From: Candidatus Sulfotelmatobacter sp.
GTDB lineage: Bacteria; Acidobacteriota; Terriglobia; Terriglobales; Acidobacteriaceae
Reading direction: 5' to 3'
Length of the DNA: 7,781 nt
Assembly (NCBI GenBank): GCA_030049565.1
Contig: JASIKQ010000146.1
Span: 1-7,781, forward strand
The notes beneath the pieces were generated by a model that was not told the DNA's origin, made no database searches, and saw only the letters and a program-made list of their open reading frames with translations. Below are positions 1-5,300 of the stretch, piece after piece (within the stretch, counting starts at the first letter, position 1; each line of letters starts with the position of its first letter). Made by a program: the position numbers and the translations under genes.

Positions 1-140
1 TGCCCCGGCCGCTCGATCAGCAGGAGCAAGATCTCCATCGGGATTCGTTCCAGCCTCAGGGCTCGGCCGCAGCGGCGCAGTTCATAGGCGCCCCGGTCCA
101 ACTCAAAACCTTCTCCGAATTTGAGCACGTCCCCAAACAT
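1..140 (-). CDS. Winged-helix (OmpR/PhoB-type) transcriptional regulator, N-terminal fragment
   Basis: The ATG is at 140-138 and the frame stays open to the left edge, giving 46 complete codons; the rest lies outside the window. The peptide begins MFGDVLKFGEGFELDRGAYE and continues with RLERIPMEILLLLIERPG. This is the beta-platform plus first helix of a Trans_reg_C winged-helix domain: a hydrophobic FEL-D strand, L-R-R-x-G-R turn, then the P-M-E-x-LLLL helix. In Acidobacteriota this type of domain commonly heads long regulators carrying TPR, TolB/WD40-like or kinase modules, but the C-terminal part cannot be seen here. An in-frame stop at 173-171 excludes a much longer N-terminus. There is no good Shine-Dalgarno, so the start rests on domain alignment and on the promoter just upstream. 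The gene is divergent from the lipoprotein gene at 315, so it could regulate it; that is only inference. Confidence 0.75.
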   Translation of the reverse strand, partial: MFGDVLKFGEGFELDRGAYELRRCGRALRLERIPMEILLLLIERPG

Positions 141-169
141 GGCGCAGCACCCCGGAGGACGAGGACCGC

Positions 170-199
170 ATTATACTCGCACTTGGCTCATAACAGCAA
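170..199 (-). promoter_or_regulatory. Putative sigma-70-type promoter of the winged-helix regulator
   Basis: Read on the minus strand, a perfect TATAAT (175-170) lies 18 bases downstream of TTGCTG (199-194), a partial -35 match. Transcription would start near 163, giving a leader of roughly 20-25 bases before the ATG at 140. The -10 match is exact; the -35 is weak, and Acidobacteriota promoters are not well enough known to be sure. Confidence 0.45.
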
Positions 200-203
200 T
201 TTT

Positions 204-235
204 CTTAATCACTTACGAGTTAATGAAAAATTAAG
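204..235. repeat. AT-rich inverted repeat in the divergent intergenic region
   Basis: CTTAAT (204-209) and ATTAAG (230-235) form a 6-base inverted repeat with 20 bases between the arms, and a further TTAAT copy lies at 220-224. It sits between the regulator at 140 and the lipoprotein gene at 315, where an operator would be expected. Short AT-rich repeats arise easily by chance, so this is only a candidate site. Confidence 0.25.
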
Positions 236-303
236 ACAATCTTCAGGCAGGCAATATTGCGAATCTTTCCCGGTTGCGGCACCATCCCGACGCCCGAACC
301 GAC

Positions 304-309
304 GGAGGG
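304..309 (+). promoter_or_regulatory. Ribosome binding site deciding the lipoprotein start
   Basis: GGAGGG lies 5 bases before the ATG at 315. It supports that start over the upstream in-frame TTG at 183, which has no such site and would place 44 unneeded residues before the lipoprotein signal peptide. Confidence 0.8.
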
Positions 310-314
310 CGAAC

Positions 315-1142
315 ATGAAATCCAGATTGTTTGTCTTGATTACGGCGACACTTCTCGGGTTCTTCACACTCAGTGGTTGCGGAGGCAGCAGCGGCGGAGG
401 CGCCGTAAGCGGCAGTGGCGGAGGCGGCAGCAGCGGATCACCGAAAGTGTCTTTCTCAGCGAGTAGCCTGACCTTCGGCGACGAGGTCGAAGGCACGGCC
501 AGCGAACCCCTACTCATCACTCTTACCAATTCCGGTACGGCCGCTCTGTCTATTACAAATATTGCGGCCAGCGCGAACTTTGCAGAGACCGACAACTGCG
601 GCTCAACGCTCGCCGCCGGCGCAAACTGCGCTATTAATGTGACTCTTGCGCCTAGCACAACGGGCAGCGTGAAGGGCACAGTCACATTTACCGACAACGC
701 GGCCGACAGCCCGCAGACGGTTTCTCTCAGTGGCACGGCAGTGACGCCCAGCACACTGACCGGGAATTGCGTCGGCTACAGGGGTGGGTCGTGTCCTATG
801 ATCGTTCAGGACAACGCCTGTCCTGTTGGGAAGCCGGCTAAGGCGCCGGCCTATGAGACTTGCGATATTGGGGTGGGGGGCAGCCAGTATATCGTCGATA
901 GCTCAACGTACTGCGACGTCGAGGGACGCGACCCCTTTCCCCGCCCACACTGCCAAGCGACGAGTGCAGTCCAGAGCTGCTCGGTTCAAGGTCAGCAGTG
1001 TGGCGGAGCACTTCCCTATTGTTGCTCTGGATTTACATGCACGGCCGGAGCAGGCGGGTTGTTCTGCCAAGCCACGGCGGGGGCAAACGCCAGCAGCACA
1101 CGCTCATCCTGGGATCGAGGGCTGGCGGATAGGCTCCGCTAG
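315..1142 (+). CDS. Secreted lipoprotein: choice-of-anchor-D domain plus cysteine-rich, cystine-knot-like C-terminus
   Basis: This is a 275-residue protein. Residues 1-22 form a lipoprotein signal peptide: MKSR, a hydrophobic core, then the lipobox L19-S20-G21-C22, so Cys22 should be lipidated and the protein membrane anchored. A Gly/Ser linker follows (about 23-42). Residues 43-143 match the choice-of-anchor-D/ASH (HYDIN-like) beta-sandwich, with the typical SLTFG, DNCG, L-x-AGANC, SPQTVSLSGTA signposts. Residues 152-251 are cysteine-rich: Cys 152, 160, 169, 183, 200 and 213, then a compact six-cysteine block with spacing C-x6-C-x6-CC-x4-C-x8-C (222, 229, 236, 237, 242, 251). That spacing is the inhibitor-cystine-knot pattern. 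The last 24 residues are a polar tail. ASH modules in such proteins are usually structural or binding modules; no catalytic motif is seen. The gene stands alone, divergent from the regulator at 140. The exact role is unknown; adhesion, matrix binding or a toxin-like/inhibitory role are possible. Confidence 0.8.
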   Translation: MKSRLFVLITATLLGFFTLSGCGGSSGGGAVSGSGGGGSSGSPKVSFSASSLTFGDEVEGTASEPLLITLTNSGTAALSITNIAASANFAETDNCGSTLAAGANCAINVTLAPSTTGSVKGTVTFTDNAADSPQTVSLSGTAVTPSTLTGNCVGYRGGSCPMIVQDNACPVGKPAKAPAYETCDIGVGGSQYIVDSSTYCDVEGRDPFPRPHCQATSAVQSCSVQGQQCGGALPYCCSGFTCTAGAGGLFCQATAGANASSTRSSWDRGLADRLR

Positions 1143-1144
1143 CC
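1120..1144 (+). terminator. GC-rich hairpin across the lipoprotein stop codon
   Basis: GGCTGGCGGA (1120-1129) pairs with TCCGCTAGCC (1135-1144) around a 5-base loop: ten base pairs, one of them G-U. The stop codon TAG (1140-1142) lies inside the 3' arm. No T-tract follows, so it is not a canonical intrinsic terminator. It could be a U-less terminator or an mRNA 3'-end stabilising structure. Confidence 0.35.
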
Positions 1145-1231
1145 GGCCCGACTTCAGCACTGATCCCGGTGCAGCAGGAGGGACGAATCTGATTTTGGAC
1201 GCAGTCGGCAACCTTTCGCGGCGGGTGGGCG

Positions 1232-1486
1232 GTGACTCCGGCGCAGGATTGTGAAGAACGCTCGCGCTACGAACAATTTCTTGCGGAAGAAAAACAGAGG
1301 CCAACGGAATCGGAGCAGGTAACAGTAATCACGACGACGCGGAATCGGCCCGACCGGAGCGACGGTATTCTGCCGTGGCGGGCAGACCTTCCCGACGTTT
1401 CCGAGCAAGTGGTGCGGTTCATCATGGAACATGAAGTGTTCGCACCACTCCGCCAGAGAATCTATTCCACCTTGTTCGATGCGTGA
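1232..1486 (+). CDS. Small hypothetical protein (84 aa)
   Basis: This frame begins with GTG at 1232 and ends with TGA at 1484-1486. The product is hydrophilic and charged at the N-terminus (segment CEERSRYEQFLAEEKQRP), has a Thr-rich middle (VTVITTTR) and ends in a predicted amphipathic helix around VVRFIMEHEVFAPLRQRIY. There is no signal peptide and no transmembrane segment, so it would be cytoplasmic. I recognise no family. The frame is open back to 1193 with no ATG, and the sequence before the GTG gives only a poor Shine-Dalgarno (GGTGGG about 3 bases upstream), so the true start, or whether this is the remnant of a longer gene, is uncertain. The opposite-strand frame over this stretch has a less protein-like composition. 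It converges with the gene ending at 1533, leaving 46 bases and no clear terminator between them. Confidence 0.45.
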   Translation: MTPAQDCEERSRYEQFLAEEKQRPTESEQVTVITTTRNRPDRSDGILPWRADLPDVSEQVVRFIMEHEVFAPLRQRIYSTLFDA

Positions 1487-1532
1487 CGGGGACGTACTTC
1501 TATGGCGAACGTCGCGCAACAAACTAAGAATG

Positions 1533-1820
1533 CTAGTTCTCTTTGCCAGATATTGAAATGTCTCGCAGAAGTGCTCTCAACGCCTCTGACGGATCAACAG
1601 AAAGCTCGATTTGAGAGTAGATGTGCTGAAATTTTTCGCGGATTGGCTCCTCAAGTGTCTTGTCCTTCATCATGCGATCAAGCCAATCCTTCCATTCTGG
1701 AAGGCGATCAGGGTTCAGGCAAAACGCCTTAAGCATAGCCTTGAAACACATATTTTCGTGCATCAGACGTTCGGCGGTTTGGGCAACGAGCAGCATTGCG
1801 TCTTTCTCTTCCTTTGTCAT
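1533..1820 (-). CDS. Small helical hypothetical protein (95 aa)
   Basis: ATG at 1820-1818, TAG at 1535-1533. The product is rich in Glu, Lys, Met and Leu and reads as nearly all alpha-helix: an N-terminal amphipathic helix (TKEEKDAMLLVAQTAERLM), a middle part with PDRLPEWKDWLDRMM, and a C-terminal helical stretch ending in ALRALLRDI. There is no signal peptide or transmembrane segment, so it should be cytoplasmic. Codon choice is even and natural for the whole length, which is why I prefer this strand to the overlapping plus-strand frame. I do not recognise the family. There is no Shine-Dalgarno at a useful distance, while a perfect TTGACA lies 31 bases upstream of the start, so the mRNA may be nearly leaderless. 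It lies on the same strand as the giant gene ending at 2365, but a 544-base gap makes a shared operon unlikely. Confidence 0.65.
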   Translation of the reverse strand: MTKEEKDAMLLVAQTAERLMHENMCFKAMLKAFCLNPDRLPEWKDWLDRMMKDKTLEEPIREKFQHIYSQIELSVDPSEALRALLRDISISGKEN

Positions 1821-1827
1821 AGCGCCG

Positions 1828-1857
1828 CGCCTAGTCCGCTAAATTGCTTTTTGTCAA
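1828..1857 (-). promoter_or_regulatory. Possible promoter of the 95-aa gene
   Basis: On the minus strand a perfect TTGACA (1857-1852) is followed after 18 bases by TAGGCG (1833-1828), a poor -10. Transcription would begin within a base or two of the ATG at 1820, which would explain the lack of a ribosome binding site. The weak -10 keeps this tentative. Confidence 0.25.
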
Positions 1858-2100
1858 CAAGATTCCCAGCTTCGCCCTGAGACTCACAGACCGGGTAGGT
1901 TTGCTAGAGCTTCCTAGGCAATCGTCTCAATTGTCGATAAATCGCGTGTTCGCGACGGTTATCGGAAGCGATGGAAAAACGTGCAACATCTTTCGTCTTG
2001 ACCGTCTCCGTCCGCTTCGATACTATTCCGCCACTTCTGTTGCGGGACTCTGAGTTTCGTCCCGCTGGGGTTCCCGTTCGAAAATTCAAAACTGCGGCAG

Positions 2101-2120
2101 CGATCCAGGTTTCTGGATCG
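2101..2120. repeat. Perfect 8-bp hairpin with a 4-base loop
   Basis: CGATCCAG (2101-2108), loop GTTT, CTGGATCG (2113-2120). The stem is perfect and the loop small, so it would fold well in RNA of either strand. No T-tract follows directly on either strand. It lies roughly 245 bases past the stop codon of the giant gene in that gene's direction, so it could be a late terminator or processing element; a protein-binding palindrome is equally possible. Confidence 0.45.
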
Positions 2121-2182
2121 TGGCTCCTCACTGTCTTAGCTCGCCAGCTAATAACCGAACCTCGACACGGCGAACCGCTTTT

Positions 2183-2223
2183 TTCTGAAATTTTTTCTCG
2201 ATTTTTTTCTTCAGAATTTTTTT
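2183..2223 (+). terminator. Weak terminator-like T-rich inverted repeat
   Basis: TTCTGAA (2183-2189) and TTCAGAA (2210-2216) form a 7-base stem with a 20-base T-rich loop, followed by seven T residues (2217-2223). The geometry resembles an intrinsic terminator for plus-strand transcription, but the stem is AT-rich and no plus-strand gene ends just before it. It might instead be an AT-rich protein-binding site. Confidence 0.25.
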
Positions 2224-2295
2224 GCGATTTCCGGTTCTGCCTGAATTTTGGGACACTGAAACCAAAGTCAAGCTGGGTCGCTCTCTCGGAGCCGT

Positions 2296-2307
2296 TCAGC
2301 GCGCTGA
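2296..2307. repeat. 12-base perfect palindrome
   Basis: TCAGCGCGCTGA reads the same on both strands. It lies 58 bases beyond the stop of the giant gene. It is too tight to form a good RNA hairpin and is a possible dimeric protein-binding site or a chance palindrome. Confidence 0.3.
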
Positions 2308-2364
2308 CTTTTATTCTCCTTTTAACTCGGATGCTGACACGCTTCTTAATGCCAATGCTCTTTG

Positions 2365-5300
2365 TTATTGCAGCGGCAGGGTAATTGTCAGTCCCGGTGT
2401 CATGTTGAGATGCGAGATGTTCTGCCCGCCATAGACCTCCGACCCCGTGCTGGTCAAACCCGTGATGGGAATGACCGCTGACGAGACAGAGGCACCGCTT
2501 GGCATAATGATCGTGATTTGAGGATTTGCGGAACCGAAGCCGGTGATGCTGGCCGTCACCGCAGACTGGTTGAAGGAATTCCGATTCTGCATCAACACCG
2601 CCGCCTGATCGAGAGTTGGGCTAAGCACCGGCAGGTTATACAGGGACTTATACAGGGAGAACGTCTGATTGTACGTGTCCGTAAGTAGCGAGGAAACATA
2701 GGGAGATGGGACCCCAAGAGCCGCTGAGTTGTCCGAGAAATGCAAGTCGGGTTGGTGGAACATCTCGGGATCCATGTCGCCGATCAGCATATTGCTCACG
2801 AAGCTTGAGCTAACAAAGTTGAGAATCTGGGGTGCGGTGTAGGTGTTGAACGGAGGGTCCGGGGTTGGGTACGAATAGATGCAGTCGAATTCCGCTTGAT
2901 CGTCATTCCAGTTAGCAACGTTGTAGTAGATGTCATTGGGATGTCGCGGCACCTCGTAAATAGCGGGCTCATAGCTGTTCACGATGCCGACGTTCGGTGA
3001 TGGGTTGGGCCCATTGTTGGGCTGGCCAATTACAGAAGTATCAGTCACTACATTCTGGATGTCATCCGCATTTAAATAACCGGGCACGTTGGGATCATTG
3101 AGACCTGTTATCCCTGGAGTCACCATGTTGGCCGGGTTAAAGTCGGTAAAGGTGAGTTGCACGAGAGTGTCACTGGGATCGGTATCCAGGTTCACGCCGC
3201 CGCTTGAAGCCACCCAAAGGTTGGTGAGTACTTCCAAGTCAATGTCATCGCCATTGCCATCCCGAGTGGACTTGGCCATGTTGTTCAGGGTATTGGGGTG
3301 ATCGAAAGTGTGGCTGATCCAGTGAAAGGACCCCTGATAGCTTTGCAGATTCGCAGTCAGGTCATCAGCGACAGCGGCCGTCCCAGTCTCGGCTTGTTGC
3401 GCCGTAGTTCCGGAGCCGGCGACGGTTGCCGTGAACCATGTCGTAGCCGGAGTCGTTGAACTGCTCGAGGTGACCGAGAGAATGGTCCAGGTTCCGTTGA
3501 ATACCTCACCACCGTTGGTTGTACCGCTCACGGTCACTTGCGTACCGGGCAGACCAGAAAAGTCAGCTGTCGTAAACGTGGCTAAGTTGTTGGTTGAGGA
3601 GGTTGCCGTAATGGGCGCGGTCAGGCCAGTCCAATCTCCATTCCCGGCTGTGCCGACACCGTTAAAGGCCACGGTTAGCTTGAAATTTGAAAATAAGCCG
3701 GATGGGTCGCTTTGGATTCCATTTTGCCAGCTCACGACCTGCGCCATGTCCGCCACGTTGACCCGGAAAACCGGTAGGTTGGAGGCGTCAGGCGGGGTGC
3801 GGTCGTGGGTTATTGGATCCTCGCAGCTCGTGCCCGGTATCCATTCACTGTCATCGATAAAAAAGTCGTCTACCTGCGGACTAGCGTATACATGATAGTC
3901 GCCAAGGAAGACTCCATTCGTGACCCAGTTGAGCAGGCCGTAGGCGACTACAAGATCGTGCGTCAGATATTGGTTACTGTCGAACATCTGGGAAAGATAT
4001 TGACGTCCATCGGGAAACTGCGTGATTGCCGATAGAGTGTTGCCAGACGGATCCACCAGGAGCGGAGTCACCGTGCCGCCCGACGGAGGATCTGGGGTCG
4101 TGAGATAGATGAACGCATTGGATATTGCAAGTGGCGTTGCCGTGTTCGCATAGAAGAAGATCGGAACGCTGGCGGGAGTGAAGGTGCCGCTGTCTGTACC
4201 CGTGTCCGGAATGTAGCCTGTGTAGTAGTTCAACCCAAAATCAGGTGTTGGGTCGGTGTTCCAGTTCAGTTGTCGCACTCCGAAGAATGACTCGTAGCTG
4301 GCTAACGATGCGGCGAGTGAGTAAGGATTCCACGTGTAAATGTCGTCACCGAATGCGTAAATCACTCCCTGGAAGTAACCGTGGCAGGCGCCGTCCGACA
4401 GTGGGGGGAGCGTGCCGCTGCTGGCATCAACTACCGTGTAAGGCGTGCCGACGTAGTTGAGAATCTGTTGGATTGCCGGGAAGTCGGCATATCCCGCCCC
4501 ACCGTTGGCCGTCGAGTTATTCACAACAAGCAACTGCATATCGACGGTTACAGTCGTGCAAACGACCGGCAACGATGAGAGGGCGCTCACCCACCCCGTG
4601 TTGGTTGCCCCGAACGGAGGGATATTCCCCAAAGTGGCGGTCACGGCTACTGCACTGTTGTTGGCCACGAGTACGGTCGCTAACCCTGGAGTGGTTGGGG
4701 ACGTAGTCCCAGAAGTCCCAACCGATACCACTTGGGGATTGTATGAAGTCCACGTCGCAGCGTTGGTGACGTCCGCGGTCGTGTTGTCGCTATAGGTAGC
4801 CATTGCCGTGAATTGCTGTGTCCCATTGAGGCCCAGAGACACGCCCGCCGGCGATACGGTGATTGACGTTATGCCCACGACTGTCAGAACACCATCGCCT
4901 CCTGTAGACGTGCTGATGATCGCGCCTACGGCCGCGGAGATCGACGTCGTTCCACCGCCCACGCTGGTCGCCAAGCCTGCGCTTGCACCCGATGTACTGA
5001 TGGTAGCTACCGCCCCGTTGCTAGTGCTCCAACTGGCGGTGGCGGTAAGGTCTTGAATGGTGCCATCGGAGAAGGTTCCTGTCGCGCTGAACTGCTGGCT
5101 GGCGCCTTGATAGATCGTGACCGTGGCGGGAGTAACGGCAATCGATGAGAGTACCGCACCGGTGATAGTCAACTGTGTAGTTCCGGCGGGGCCGGAAGCA
5201 GAGGTAGCGGTAACGGTTACGATTCCTTGAGCAGTGGCTGTCGCCACGTTGCCGTTGAAGGTGGCGGCTCCCGAGGGATCTGGCGTAGCCGTCCAGGTGA

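Larger units (their letters stand above)
1821..2364. other. Non-coding stretch between the 95-aa gene and the giant gene
   Basis: Several short open frames exist on both strands here, but none has protein-like composition, a ribosome binding site or a recognisable domain. What can be seen are three structural elements annotated separately: a perfect hairpin at 2101-2120, a T-rich inverted repeat around 2183-2223, and a 12-base palindrome at 2296-2307. The region from about 2178 to 2226 is markedly T-rich and unlike its surroundings. No tRNA, insertion sequence or small-gene remnant could be recognised. Confidence 0.6.

Noticed and set aside
183..314. Upstream extension of the lipoprotein from the TTG at 183
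   Set aside because: There is no ribosome binding site at 183, the added 44 residues lack a sensible signal, and a strong GGAGGG plus a complete lipoprotein signal peptide mark 315 as the start.
209..754. 181-codon minus-strand frame opposite the lipoprotein gene
   Set aside because: It mirrors the Gly/Ser-rich and ASH coding sequence (poly-Pro/Leu composition) and has no domain or start site of its own.
1154..1522. 122-codon minus-strand frame
   Set aside because: The composition is patchy with runs of Phe, Arg and His; the overlapping plus-strand frame reads more like a protein.
1502..1732. 76-codon plus-strand frame opposite the 95-aa gene
   Set aside because: The minus-strand product is far more coherent (regular helices, even codon use), so this is probably its shadow.
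2050..2130. tRNA-like stretch (GGTTCCCGTTCGAA near a hairpin)
   Set aside because: The T-arm-like bases are not accompanied by a D-arm, anticodon arm or acceptor stem on either strand, so no tRNA can be folded.
1971..2384. 137-codon plus-strand frame across the intergenic region
   Set aside because: It depends on the T-rich tract (Phe-rich run), overlaps the end of the giant gene and has no ribosome binding site.
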